A stretch of DNA of 64,000 nucleotides from Piliocolobus tephrosceles (GCF_002776525.5 NC_045439.1:153971330-154035329); one strand, 5' to 3'; positions 34,398-46,165 are shown, numbered from the stretch's first letter. The notes: generated from the sequence alone by a model not told the origin. Made by a program: numbers and translations.

Positions 34398-34540
34398 AAA
34401 GACTTGTTTCTATTCATCTGAAGTATAGGAGGGTGTTCAAAGGAAGACTACTGGCTTGTCTAAAGAGTATACATATATCATATATGCACAGCTCAGAAGG
34501 CAAAAAAGTATATTACACAAGAGAGGAGTTAATTTTTTTC

Positions 34541-34831
34541 TTTTTTTTGAGATGGAGTTTCTCTCTTGTTGCCCACACTGGAGTGCAGTGGTGTGGTCTT
34601 GGCTCACTGCATCCTCTGCGTTCTGTGTTCAAGCTATCCTCCTGTCTCAGCCTCCAGAGTAGCTGAGAGTACAGGTGCACGCCACCACGCCCAGCTGATT
34701 TTTTTATTTTTAGTAGAGACAGGGTTTCACCATGTTGTTCAGGCTGGTCTCGAACTCCTGGTCTCAGGTGATCCACGCGCCTTGGCCTCCCAAAGTGCTG
34801 GGATTACAGGCATTAGCCGCTGCGCCCGGCT
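34541..34831 (-). mobile_element. AluS-type
   Basis: gagatggagtttctctctt to tgcgcccggct; flanked by gagttaatttttttc and gagttagttcttttt. Confidence 0.93.
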
Positions 34832-34844
34832 GAGTTAGTTCTTT

Positions 34845-35488
34845 TTAAAGGAAAAGTCATTTATATTTTCCTCTCTAAAACCATACCTAGTCTGCCAGAG
34901 TTATCTGAGATGTTTTCCTATTTCTTTTCATAGGCTATATTCCCTGGCAATTTCAAACAACTTGGTTTAGGCTATTATACCTTGTTTTAGAACAAGAAAG
35001 TGAGAATTACAGAATATTGAGAAGCAAAACCATAAATTGTCAAAGCATCAAGACTATAACCTTTTTCTTTGGGCAGTAGTGTGATGTGTCTTAGCCACTG
35101 ATTAACCCAGGCATTAATTTTTTTAGAACTATAAGCATTAAAATATGAGGTTCTCAGCTTTTTCTGTTCCTGCACACCTGAGAGACACAAGGTATTCATA
35201 TTAGTGACTATAGCTGGGAATCAGAATCTTGAAGGAGAAGTGTTGGTATGATTTAAAGAGAAAAATAGATGATGTGATAACCCTTCCCTAGCTTTTCCTC
35301 TAAAGTCACTGGAGTAGATTTAGATGATGACCAAGGTTCTTCTAGTTCTAAAATTCTATTATGCTTTTTCTACTCTTCTTTTCATGCCACATACCTACTT
35401 GCTTCTCTGTAATGATAGGGCCCAATTTTCCCTAAGGGAGAGGGTGACTACAGAACTGTTATTATTACTTTGTCTTATGTACAAGAAC

Positions 35489-35490
<2 letters not shown>
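34845..35490. other. Unassigned stretch
   Basis: No named repeat or exon recognised. Confidence 0.4.

Positions 35491-35519
<29 letters not shown>
35491..35519. repeat. (AT)n microsatellite
   Basis: Fourteen AT units just beside an AluJ tail. Confidence 0.95.
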
Positions 35520-35522
<3 letters not shown>

Positions 35523-35530
35523 GGGAGGTT

Positions 35531-35801
35531 GGGGGAGAGAGAAGGTCTTGCTGTCACCCTGGCTGGAGTGCAGTGGTATCATCATAGCTCACTGGGGCCT
35601 CTAACTCTTGGGTTCAAGGGAACCTCTTGCCTAAGCCTCCTGAGTAGCTGGGACTACAGGTGCACATGCCACTATGCCTACATAACTTTTAAAATGTTTT
35701 GTAGAGATGCGGTCTTTGTATGTTGCTCAGGCTGGTTTCAGACTCCTGGCCTCAGCTCCCCAGAATGCTGGGATTACAGGCAGGGGCCACTGCACCCAGC
35801 C
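35531..35801 (-). mobile_element. AluJ-type
   Basis: gagagagaaggtcttgctg to ctgcacccagc; old, with several small deletions. Confidence 0.9.
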
Positions 35802-35956
35802 CCAATATCCTTTATTTAGAATGGGCAGTAAGATAAGTTTAAAGTAAAAACTGGGAATTCACTTGCTGGTATGTTTGGGGAAAATATTCTAGAATAGGAA
35901 CATTTCACATTTCCCCTTTTCAAACCAAATTAAGGAAAAAAAATCCCCTGAAAATA

Positions 35957-36260
35957 AATTATTATTATTATTATTTTTTTGAGACGGAGTCTCGCTTGTC
36001 GCCCAGGCTGGAGTGCAGTGGCGCGATCTCAGCTCACTGCAAGCTCCGCCTCCTGGGTTCCCGCCATTCTCCTGCCTCAGCCTCCTGAGTAGCTGGGACT
36101 GCAGGTGCCCGCCACCACGCCCGGCTAATTTTTTGTATTTTTAGTAGAGACGAGGTTTCAGCGTGTTAGCCAGGATGGTCTTGATCTCCTGACCTCGTGA
36201 TCCGCCCACCTCAGCCTCCCAAAGTGCTGGGATTACAGGCGTGGGCCCCCGCGCCCGGCT
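35957..36260 (-). mobile_element. AluY-type
   Basis: ATT-repeat tail, gagacggagtctcgcttgtc, ending gcgcccggct. Close to AluY consensus. Confidence 0.94.
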
Positions 36261-37119
36261 ATAAATTTTTAAATGTTCAAATAGTATTTAAAACTTTTAT
36301 GGTAGAAATCAGGTTTCTACCTTACTTCCTTAATTAAAGTATATATATAGTGTATACTCCAGTATACATCAGAAACTGGAATTTGTCGAGTATTCTAATT
36401 GTTTCTTTCGGTCTGGGAGGCTTAAATTGTTAGATTTCATTAAATGATATATAAAATATATGTAGAATATGGAAGATATTTGAATTTTGTCTAAAACAAC
36501 AATAATGTGATATAAAAATGTCTGAGATTTATTGTTAGACAAAATCACAGGTACTTTTATGTAATCTGTTGCATACATCATAACTGTAGAAAATACTAAA
36601 CTTCAGTTAGAGGTTAGTGAAGATAAAGATGTAACTTTTTTCCCATTGTTCACATAAGCCCTGGTCTGCAATTATTTTTGTTACCCCAGGCACATTCAAG
36701 GAAGCCAGAATCCTCAGCGTCTCAAGAGATTTAGTCTTTGAGGAAAGTGGAACTTAGTCTTTTCTGTTTTTAGCTCTTAGTGCTTTTCAAACCTTTAAAA
36801 TAAGCAAGTGGTTGACTGTTAAATGATGATTGTCAATATCTCTTACGTTAGGAACTTGGCTTATTGTCACTTATTTCAGATTACTAAAGAAATTGATATT
36901 TATGAAAGCCAATTTAGTCAGTGTATCTTAAAGTCAAACTAGAACATATCTGCTAATAGTAGTAAGTGCTTTATTTATGTCTTAACTTTGAGCTGCTATA
37001 GCCGTAAGTTTTTTTTTGTCATTAAAATGTTCCTTTGTCATTAAAAATATAACTCATGTCACAGCCCTGAATCATCCTTCTACTTTGCGAAACTATTGCT
37101 TGGTCAAATTTGTGTGATT
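36261..37119. other. Unassigned AT-rich stretch
   Basis: No repeat I can name and no exon. It lies about 0.8-1.6 kb upstream of exon 2. Confidence 0.45.
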
Positions 37120-37725
37120 AGTATTTTTTTTAATTTACTTTGTATTGTGGCAAAGTATATACAATACAGAAGTTACCATTTTAACTGTGTTTAAGTGTAC
37201 AAGTCAGTGGCATTAATTACATTCACAGTGTTGTACACCCATTACCACTGTCTGTTTCCAGAATTCCTCATCACCCCAAACAGAAATGCTATATTCTTCA
37301 AGCAATAACATTCCGTACCCTACTCCACCCAACCCCTGGTATCCTCTAATCTACTTTCCATCTCTGTAAATTTGCCCTTTCTCAACATTTTATATAAATT
37401 GAGTCATATATTTATCTTTTTGTGTCTGGTTTGTTTTCTTAGCATAATGTGTTCAGGGTCCATCCATGTTGTCACGTGTCAGAATTTCATTCATTTTTAT
37501 AACTGAATAATTTTCCGTTGTATATATATATTACATTTTGTTGATTCATTCATCTGTAGAAGTATACCTGGTAACGTTTTGGCTATTGTGAATAATTTTG
37601 CCATAAACTTTGTGGTAAAGTATCTGTTTGAGTCCCTGTTTTCAATTATTTTGGAAGTAGGAGTGGAATTGCTGATGGTAATTATATTTAACTTTATGAG
37701 GAATGTGATCATTCTTTACACTAGT
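37120..37725 (-). mobile_element. Old L1 (L1M) fragment, reverse
   Basis: 'aaagtatatacaatacagaa', 'ttacattcacagtgttgtac', 'gtccatccatgttgtcacg' and 'ggagtggaattgctgatgg' are ancient L1 ORF2 in reverse. Confidence 0.85.
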
Positions 37726-37880
37726 TCATTCTATTTTTTTATTATCTTCACATTAATATTTCATAAGTTTTTTTTAATTTTTTGCTTATTTCCTTGGTTG
37801 ACTTTTGTTACTGATTTTAAATAAATTATTTGTTTTGATCATTCATTTTTTTCTTTTCTTTTCAATTGTTTGTTTTTCAG

Positions 37881-37925
37881 ACCCGAGTCAGAACTCCATC
37901 ACAGGGGAACACAGCCAACTGTTAG
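37881..37925 (+). CDS. SLC12A6: SLC12A6 exon 2, 45-nt microexon
   Basis: Acceptor tgtttttcag and donor gtatag border exactly 45 nt. The first codon is split with exon 1 (its G lies outside the window), and the final G joins AC of exon 3 to make Asp. It encodes (D)PSQNSITGEHSQLL, cytosolic N-terminus. In human KCC3a the Ser of QNSITGE is Ser96, a reported WNK-pathway phosphosite (known). Its length is a multiple of three and isoforms without it are known, so skipping keeps the frame. I recall Leu where this sequence has Pro (ccg). It lies 14.4 kb from the next exon and was found by matching the protein. Confidence 0.9.
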   Translation, partial: TRVRTPSQGNTANC

Positions 37926-38449
37926 GTATAGTATTTCTGTGGGGATTGACTCTATCCAAAGTCACCCTTAACTCGTTTATCCTAACAGACATTACTCCCT
38001 TCTCTGATTCTGTTTTCTCTCCCCTCCTTTTCTACTTCTCACCCATCAACTTTTTTCCTGCAGTTTCTATTCCCAACTTGGTAAGTTTTAGGAAACTACT
38101 TCTGTAATTGATTACTAAGACTCAGTTAAATTAAAAAGTAATTTTGCATGGTCTATGGTTAAAAAAAAAATCTAAGAACTAGAATTTTTTTAAGATAATT
38201 TGGAAAAGAAGGTATTATAATACCTGATAATATCTCTGACTTTGCAGCTAATTTTCCCTTTTTATTACTTTTCTTGGCCTTTTGATCACCTTTTTAATTA
38301 TTGAAAGTACTTCATAAACAGCATGTCCTCAAGCAGTCCTTAGAATTTGGTGTTCCAGTTCCTTATCTATGAAACAAGTTATGGAAATGAATTTACTTCC
38401 TCTGGGTATCACTTCTTTAAAGTAAGTGTGTAATTTGACAAGAATATCT
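37926..38449. other. Start of intron 2, unassigned
   Basis: Intron 2 begins gtatag and spans 37926-52310 overall. This part has no recognised repeat. Confidence 0.5.
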
Positions 38450-38450
38450 C

Positions 38451-38739
38451 TCTTTTTTGAGACAGTGTCTCGCTCTGTCACCAGGCTGGAGTGCAGTGGT
38501 GCGATCTCAGCTCGCTGCAACCTCCACCTCCCAAGTTCAAGCAATTCTTCTGCCTCAGCCTCCCAAGTAGCTGAGATTACAAGCGTGTACCACCACGCCC
38601 AGCCAATTTTTGTATTTTTAGTAGAGACGGGGTTTCACCATGTTGGAACCAGGATGGTCTCCATCTCCTGACCTCGTGGTCCGCCCACCTTGGCCTCCCA
38701 AAGCGCTGGGATTACAGGCGTGAGCCACTGCGCCCAGCC
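38451..38739 (-). mobile_element. AluS/Y-type
   Basis: Duplication ttgacaagaat at both edges; has an extra gttggaaccaggatgg segment. Confidence 0.94.
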
Positions 38740-38830
38740 TTGACAAGAATTTCACAAGACCTCAGGACTGATAAATTTTCAAAATATCAAAAGAAACATA
38801 CTCTGATGAGGCATTCAGCTCAAACAGAAG

Positions 38831-38852
38831 GTATATATATATATATATATAT
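38831..38852. repeat. (AT)n microsatellite
   Basis: TA units followed by acacac. Confidence 0.9.
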
Positions 38853-38929
38853 ACACACAAAGAAAGTGAAAGTATCTCTTCTTCTTACCATCTCACTTCC
38901 ACCTCTTAAAAGTACTTGCTGTTGATAGT

Positions 38930-39245
38930 TTTTTGGGAATTCTAGAAATTTTTAATTATAAATTTTTGTATTATATACGACTATCTTTTCCTTTTTATAT
39001 CAATGATGTTATAGTAAATGGACTGTTCTATTATACAGACCACTTCTTTTTACTTAACATTTTACCTTGGACATCTTAGTACGTAAAGATCTGCTTCATT
39101 CCTTTGTGATGGAATAGTATTTCATTGTGCACCTGCACTATAATTTTATTCAGCCAGTTTCCTACTCATGAGCATTTATTTCCAGGTGTGTTACTGTTGT
39201 AGGTTATGTTGCAATGAATATCTTATCCTTATATCCTGCAGTCTT
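38930..39245 (-). mobile_element. Old L1M fragment, left of Alu
   Basis: 'ttggacatcttagtacgtaa', 'tggaatagtatttcattgtg', 'tgttgcaatgaatatctta': reverse L1M. Continues at 39431. Confidence 0.75.
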
Positions 39246-39430
39246 TTTTTTTTTTTTTTTCTTTTTTTTTGTGAGACAGAGTCTTGCTCTGTTGCCCAGG
39301 CTGGAGTGAAGTGGCACGATCTTGGCTCGCTGCAAGCCCCGCCTCCCAGGTTCACACCATTCTCCTGCCTCAGCCTCCCGAGTAGCTGGGACTACAGGTG
39401 CCCACACCACACCCGGCTAATTTTTTGTAT
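39246..39430 (-). mobile_element. AluY-type, 5'-truncated
   Basis: Stops at cacccggctaattttttgta. Duplication tatcctgcagtctt (39232-39245, 39431-39444) proves truncation at insertion. Confidence 0.95.
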
Positions 39431-39570
39431 TATCCTGCAGTCTTAATGCCAGTATATTTGTAGGATAAATTCCTAACAGTGGAATTCCTTACTCAAAAGA
39501 TATATACATTTTTAAAAAGATACATCAGCTTAAACTCTCACAAGTATGGAGTAATGCTTGACTCCCTATA
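39431..39570 (-). mobile_element. Old L1M fragment, right of Alu
   Basis: 'taggataaattcctaacagt' and 'ggaattccttactcaaaaga' continue the L1M. Confidence 0.75.
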
Positions 39571-40084
39571 ATAATAATAAACAGGTATTATTAATCTTAA
39601 AATAGTTTATTTAGCTAATAGGTAAAAATAGCATCTCTCGTTTTTTATTTATACTTCCTTCAGCATAAGTGAGGCTAAGTAATTTTTGGTATATTATTTA
39701 GTATGTTAACACTCGTGTGTGTGTGTATGCTTTGATTTGAGGCTTATTTTGATCACTGCTGAGCTTTTAGCTATAATATGTGTAAAGCAGCTGTGGAAAA
39801 ATAAGCTATCAAAAAGTCCAAAGTAGGGAAAGTAAAAACTTCAGAGGATTAGTTGAAGAAACTGGGATACTCCTTTTTCGTTCTTTCTACATTAAAGACT
39901 TAGAATAGTCCTTGAGTTAATGAGAAGAGTTTATGAGACCATAGCCCTCATTCCTTTAGTGAGTTTATGTGCTGAAACAGTACCTGACATCCTAGGCACT
40001 CAGTATATATTTGTTAAGTAAATGGTTTGACATAAATATACAAATCTGATCACTAAGGTCCTGGCTGTGTGATCTTAGAGGTGG
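39571..40084. other. Unassigned stretch
   Basis: 'aggcactcagtatatatttg' near 39992 hints at an L2 tail; nothing else recognised. Confidence 0.4.
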
Positions 40085-40390
40085 TTTTTTTTTTTTTTTT
40101 TTTTTTTTTAGACAGAGTCTTGATCTGTCGCCCAGGCTGAAGTGTGATGGCACCATCTTGGCTCACTGCAACTTCTGCCTCTCGGATTCAAGCAGTTCTC
40201 TGGCCTCAGCCTCCCGAGTAGCTGGGACTATAGGCGCATGTCACCATGCCCGGCTAATTTTCGTATTTTTAGTAGAGACAAGGTTTTACCATGTTGGTCA
40301 GGCTGGTCTCAAACTCCTGACCTCAGGTGATCCACCCACCGTGGCCTCTCAAAGTGCTGGGATTACAGACATGAGCCACCACTCCTGGCT
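40085..40390 (-). mobile_element. AluS-type
   Basis: T26 tail, agacagagtcttgatctg to ccactcctggct. Confidence 0.94.
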
Positions 40391-41181
40391 ACTTTTTAAT
40401 ACTTTTATGTTGGATAGTTTCTATACATCGCTCAAAATTAATCTTCTGTATATAAAAATTTTATATTTGGATCAGGAATTATTAAGCTTTCATTGAAAAA
40501 TTTTGCCAGACTGTGAAAAGAACATCTTTCCTCTAAACTATGAAAGTGCTTCTGTCCCTGATACATACATGACAGGCAGAGATGTTTGAGAATAGGTCAT
40601 TATCATCAGGAATACATGTACAATGGAGACAGCTTAGCTAATGAAGTGGACAGTCAAAAGTTGATACAGTTCCAGTATTACTAAGCTGGATTTTGTTCCC
40701 AGCTAACCACCTGCAGTAAAGGAAACCTAGGGAACTATAGGTAAAAAGAAATAACTTTGATTGTGAAGGAAGAGTTATATTAGTCATTATTAGCCAAAAA
40801 ATTCTAATAATATTTGCAAAGAGACTACTTCAAACATTAATCTCATTTGGCAGCCTACAGTTGCATTCAAGTGTTAGCCAACCTGAGGATTTATCCAGTC
40901 TTCTAGCCAAATTATCAAGTATGTCCATCGTGCCAGCCTGAGTTCTCTCTCCTAGATTCATGGGGTCAGATCATATTTTCCTTTTTTCTCATGCTCTGAG
41001 GAACTATCATCTTCTGTCTTAAGTATCTGTGTTTTAGCTATAGCCTCAAAATCTTTAAAAGTCTGGTTTATTAAAAGAAATTCATGAGTTTGCAAAAGAG
41101 TGAAAGTTTTTTTTGTTGTATTTTCTAACCATCTCATAAGTTACTCAGAAAAGGCATTATAAGCTTGAATGAAAATCTTCT
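40391..41181. other. Unassigned stretch
   Basis: No named repeat or exon recognised. Confidence 0.45.
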
Positions 41182-41501
41182 GGCTGGGTGCAGTGGTTCA
41201 CCATGCCTGTAATCCCAGCACTTTTGGGAGGCCAAGGCAAGTGGATCACAAGGTCAGGAGTTCGAGACCAGCCTGGCCAAGATGGTGAAACCCCGTCTCT
41301 ACTAAAAATAAAAAAAATTGGCTGGGCATGGTGGTGGGTGCCTGTAATCCCAGCTACTTAGGAGGCTTAGGCAGGAGAATTGCTTGAACCAGGAGGTGGA
41401 GGTTGCAGTGAGCCCAGATCACACCACTGCACTCCAGCCTGGGCGGCAGAGTGAGACTCTGTCTCAAACGAAAAAAAAAAAAAAAAAAGAAAGAAAGAAA
41501 A
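41182..41501 (+). mobile_element. AluS-type
   Basis: Flanked by gaaaatcttc on both sides, with a long A/GAAA tail. Confidence 0.94.
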
Positions 41502-41830
41502 GAAAATCTTCCCAGCTCTCCCTAAAAACCTTGTTTAGGTTAATTTGGCCTGGTAGGTGAAAAACTGGTTCAGTTGCCTTGCCTGCTTAATTGAATTTGT
41601 AATAACATCTTTCAGACCGTTGCTGTTGAATTGGATATACAAAAGCCCTTTCCAGTCCTTCTAAATGTTTTTACTGTCAACAAGGCACAGTTATTTTAAT
41701 GTATCTCCTGTTCCCACTGACTCATCAAGTCTCTTGCAAAACTCAAGATCAGGCTGGGGAGATATATGGGATGGTGAAACTGCTATTGTAATAACAAATC
41801 AAGCTGTACACCTGTGATTGGTGAACTTTT

Positions 41831-41866
<36 letters not shown>

Positions 41867-42084
41867 CTTTCCACTTAAAAATCTTTTTAGAAAGCTAGCA
41901 AGCAAACAAGCCATGGGTCCTGGCATTATTAAAAGTTTTATCAGGCATCCAAGGAAAAATAATTCCAGTCTTCTGCAGTCAGTCTCTCATAAGGAATAGC
42001 AAGTAACCACTACCTCAGTTTTGAAGCTTTTGCAACCTTGATAACCAAAACTTAAGAATGGCAATATGAGATTAAAAAAAAAAA
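41502..42084. other. Unassigned stretch with (GT)n
   Basis: Contains a GT microsatellite at 41833-41864; otherwise nothing recognised. Confidence 0.45.
41833..41864. repeat. (GT)n microsatellite
   Basis: Sixteen GT units. Confidence 0.95.
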
Positions 42085-42328
42085 AAAAATGTAGGCCAAC
42101 CTTACTTAGGAACATATCTACAATCCTGAACAAAATATTTGCAATCTGAATCAAGCAACATATTTTTTTAAATTACCCCCATCATCAAGTTGAGTTTCTG
42201 CTAGATATCCATGGTTGGTTTAATGTTGAAAGTTAATTTATATACTTCATTATATTAACAAATTAAAATAAAAATATCATATAATAATCTTAATAGATGT
42301 TGAAAAAGCATTTGATTTGAAACATACC
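42085..42328 (+). mobile_element. Old L1 ORF2 fragment, left of LTR
   Basis: 'gaacaaaatatttgcaatct', 'catcatcaagttgagtttct', 'tcttaatagatgttgaaaaa', 'gcatttgatt' parallel the L1 RT region. The MaLR LTR interrupts it. Confidence 0.8.
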
Positions 42329-43011
42329 TGATATGGTTTGGCTGTGTCTCCACCCAAATCTCAACTTGACGTGTAATTCCCATAATCCCCACGTTTTGTG
42401 GGAGGTAACTGAATCATGGGGGCGGTTTTCTCTATGTTGTTCTTATGATCGTGAGTGAGTCTCACAAGAGCTGATGGTTTTATAAGCATCACACAATTTC
42501 CCCTCCTTGTACTCATTCTCTCTCCTGCCGCCCTTTGAAGAGGGGCCTTCCACCATGATTATAAGTTTCCTGAGGATTCCCCAGCCGTGCTGAACTTTGA
42601 GTCAGTTAAACCTCTTTTCTCTCTTTTTTTTTTGTTTTTGTTTTTCGTTTTGTTTTTTGAGACAGAGTCTAGCTCTGTCACCCAGGCTGGACTAAAGTGG
42701 CATGATCTTGGCGTACTGCAACCTCCGTCTCCCAGGTTCAAGTGATTTTCCTTCCTCAGTCTCCCAAGTAACTGGGATTACAGGCACCCACCACCACACC
42801 TGGCTAATTTTTGTATTTTCAGTGGAGATGGGGTTTCCCCATGTTGGCCAGTCTAGTCTCAAACTCCGAGCCTCAAGTGATCCACCTGCCTCATCCTCCC
42901 AAAGTGCTGGGATTAGAGGTGTGAGCCACTGTACTCAGCCAAACCTCTTTTCTTTATAAATTACCCAGTTTCGGGTATCTCTTCATAGCAGCACGAGAAA
43001 GGACTAATACA
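42329..43011 (+). mobile_element. ERVL-MaLR solo LTR (THE1/MSTA-like), split by Alu
   Basis: Begins tgatatggtttggctgtgtc, contains 'cccataatccccacg' and 'gaatcatgggggcggttttc', ends 'ggactaataca'. It is a solo LTR with no internal genes, inserted in an old L1 and itself split by an Alu (42621-42940). Confidence 0.93.
42621..42940 (-). mobile_element. AluS-type nested in LTR
   Basis: LTR sequence aaacctcttttct is duplicated exactly on both sides (42608-42620, 42941-42953). Confidence 0.97.
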
Positions 43012-43073
43012 GTAAAAACTCAATATTTAAGTTTATGAATTCATAATGATAATTTAAAAAACTAGCCAGGCAC

Positions 43074-43342
43074 AATGGCTCATGTCTGTAGTCCCAGCAC
43101 TTCAGGAGGCTGAGGAGGGAGGTAGGAGGATTGCTTGAGGCCAGGGGTTCAAGAGGAGACTGGGCAACATTGCAAGAACCCATCTCTACAAAGAAGCAAA
43201 AAATAATTAACTAGGCATGGTGGTATACGCCTATAGTCCTAGCTACTCTGCAGGCTACAGTAAGCTGTGATGGTACCACTACACTCCTCCAGCCTGGGCA
43301 ACAGAGTGATACCCTGTCTCTAAAAACAAAACAAAACAAAAC
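43074..43342 (+). mobile_element. AluJ-type
   Basis: gccaggcacaatggctc to a (CAAAA)n tail; several deletions. Confidence 0.9.
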
Positions 43343-44334
43343 CCACAACTAATTGGTCACCATTGGAGCATTTAGTGAACCAATTATTCTGAGAACCAGT
43401 CAGTAAAGAGAAAGAATTATTTGTCCTGTTTTTAACTGAACCACTTGGTAATCAAATAGTAGATTAAAGGAAATGTCTCTTTATATAGAGATATTCCAGC
43501 TAATAAATGAAGGAACAATAATGGAATGGGAATATTACCATTTAGTAACCTCTCATAAATTAATGGAGCTAGGCATGACTCATCAACAATTGCTAATATC
43601 TCAAAAGGAAAGACAACCAGATGACAATGATGTGTACCTCCTGGCAGATCATAAAACCACTGTGAAGTAGTTTTCCTCCCTACCCTCCTAGAAGTACTGA
43701 ATGTGATTAAGCTTTTAGATTCAACTACCAATTTATAGGAATTACAAAAAAAAAAAAAAAAAAAGAACATGTTAAACAGCATCACATGGATGCCATCATC
43801 AAAACCCAGACCATCACAAACTCTCCAGGACAAATGACATGGTTTCCTTAACAAATCAATGGCAAGACAAAGTATAAAATCAAAAACATTATAGCATTTG
43901 GGATAACCTTTCAGATTTTTCAGATTCACATAGTCACATAGTACAAACCCAAACCTGTGCCAAGGGAAATTAAGTACACTTACTACTCTCTTGCCTAGCT
44001 CAGACCAGCAAGGCCATTTGGCAAGATTAGGAAGCTGAAGGAGTAACTTGAGATTTATCTGGGGCCCAAATTATAGTATAAGTGGTAATTGACAAATGCA
44101 ACATTATGGAAGTAATAACATCACAACAAGAAAGTGTTTATAAAGAGTAAGACCTTTGGTGTGCCTTTTTTCTGTTTACAAAAAAAAGTATGCCATAAAA
44201 AACAGAAATCTGAAATCTGTAGTGGAACCATCCTATCAGTTTTCATTTGAATTATGCAGTGAAACACCAGTAAGTTTCCCAAAAATATCAGCATTATTTA
44301 GACAGTAAAATGAGAAAAAGGAAGCACAATAGTG
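43343..44334. other. Unassigned, possibly old mobile DNA
   Basis: No family recognised. A 165-codon open frame runs antisense (43929-43432), crossing an A22 tract at 43745-43764 as a run of Phe, so it is probably not a protein. A 65-codon frame runs on + (43473-43670). Confidence 0.35.
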
Positions 44335-44652
44335 TCTGGGCACGGTGGCTCATGCCTGTAATCCCAGCAGTTGGGGAGGCTGAAGCGGGTGGATCACCTG
44401 AGGTCAGGAGTTCGAGACCTGCCTGGCCAACATGGCAAAACTAAAAATGCAAAAAAATATGTCTACTAAAAATACAAAAAAATTAGCCAGGCACGGTGGC
44501 AGGTGCCTATAATTCCAGCTACTCAGGAGGCTAAGGTAGGAGAATTGCTTGAACCCGGGAGGCGGAGGTCACAGTGTGCTGAGATTGTGCCACTGCACTG
44601 CAGCCTGGGTAACAGAGCAAGACCCTCTCTCAAAAAAAAAAAAAAAAAAAAA
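44335..44652 (+). mobile_element. AluS-type with internal duplication
   Basis: gtctgggcacggtggctc to a poly-A tail. The linker is doubled (aaactaaaaatgcaaaaa, then ctactaaaaatacaaaaa). Confidence 0.93.
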
Positions 44653-45879
44653 GAAACATAATAGTAATCTGATAGGTGATGTAATGCAAACCATTACTGA
44701 GGCCAGTCTCAGTGGGGATCCTTCAAAGGACTCATCTTAGGAGTCTGAATGATCCTAAAAGAGTCCTGGAATATGGATTTGGTTCTTAGTTCCTGCAGAG
44801 TAAAGATTATTTGCTATTCAGAAACTAGAAGTTCCATTCCATCTGGTATTTCCTGGGGTCACAAGAGTGACCTAAAGTTTTGAAGGCTGAACTCTAAAGC
44901 AGCATGGTTTGCCACCAAGATATTCAAGCCAAAAATTAATCCATGCCTTTCAATATAACCACTTCTAATTTCATGCCTTTTGGTATAACCACACTTGATG
45001 AAAGCTTCATTTCTTCCCTTGGAAAGCCTTGACCTTTCATGGCTGTTCCACAAGCCATGATTGACCAGGAACTCTATGGGAGCCTCCCATTGCACAACAC
45101 TACCCCAAGTAGACCATGAGTAGGACGATATTGGAGGCATCATTGGTCTCATAAAATGTAGACAAAAATATCCAGGGATAGTAAGCAAGCAAATGGAGGG
45201 TGGGCCAGAAACAGCCAGGATCCAGACTGATGATAATAATAAATCGAATTGTCATAAAAGTTATGGTGATTTCACCTGAAACTTGAGACTAGAGAGGTCC
45301 ATACATAGAGGTGCCAGGGATGCAGCAAGGGGAGCCAGAGCTGCTAGGATGTGGCTTGGACAGCAGGTAGCAGAATGGAACAGGATTGTCTCATGCCAGA
45401 TTTTTATAAGGGCATCATTGTTATTGAATAGCAGAGAGGTAATATGTTGAACTCTTACTCCCATAACCCTCAAGAGAAATGATATGGTCCTGAGACTGGG
45501 ATACAAAATTCTATTAAATGTTTAAATCAGTAAAGGATGTAGTTAGGAAGATTAGCAAACTCCTCAGGAATAAAAGACTGTTTAAAGAGAAGGAAAATAA
45601 ATGGATCTTATAGAAAAGAAAATATAGATAGATAGATATAACAAAGAAGTTAAAACAGTAGCTTAGTAATAGGTAAATAGTGTAAACAAAAAAAAAAAAA
45701 AAAAAAAAACTACACCTAGATACATCTTAATGAAACTGCAGAATATCTAAGAAAAGATCTTGTAAGCAGCCACAAAGGACAGTTCATCAAAGGAACAACA
45801 GAATGACAAAAGAATTCTCAATACCAAAACACAAATCCACAAACACAAGCCAGAAAACACAAATAAGTATACACAAAAA
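44653..45879. other. Unassigned stretch with antisense open frames
   Basis: Antisense frames 45506-45261 and 45188-44859 lie in sequence and read like decayed protein (ITSLLFNNNDALIKIWHE; GLWNSHERSRLSKGRNE), separated by stops. Family not recognised. A-run 45688-45709. Confidence 0.35.
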
Positions 45880-46011
45880 TTTTGTAGAGACAGGGTCTCA
45901 CAATGAGACAATGCTCATGCTAGTCTCACTCAAACTCCTGCCCTCAAGCAGTCCTCCTGCCATGGCCTCCCAAAGTACTGAGATTACAGGAGAGAGCCAC
46001 TGCGCCCAGCC
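45880..46011 (-). mobile_element. Alu fragment (one arm)
   Basis: gtagagacagggtctcac to cactgcgcccagcc; only the 5' part of an Alu, with a small internal insert. Confidence 0.8.
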
Positions 46012-46165
46012 TAGAGACATCTCTGACGGTCACTACTGGAGGTGCTACTGGCATCTAATGAGTAGAGGTCAGGGATGCTCTTAAACATTCTGCAGTGCAC
46101 AGGACAGTCCCCCACAATAAGTAATTATTTGCTGCAAAATTCCATAGTGCTGAGTTTGAGAAACC
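46012..46165 (-). repeat. MER5-group (hAT) DNA transposon fragment
   Basis: 'ggtgctactggcatctaatg', 'cagggatgctcttaaacatt', 'acaggacagtcccccacaat' and 'gagtttgagaaacc' are shared with MER5-type elements; orientation not certain. Confidence 0.55.

Noticed and set aside
43432..43929. 165-codon reverse open frame
   Set aside because: Crosses a poly-A tract read as a run of Phe; no domain recognised. Kept only as a note on the unassigned region.
44859..45506. Processed pseudogene of a cellular gene
   Set aside because: No family recognised, no poly-A tail or duplications found; listed as unassigned instead.
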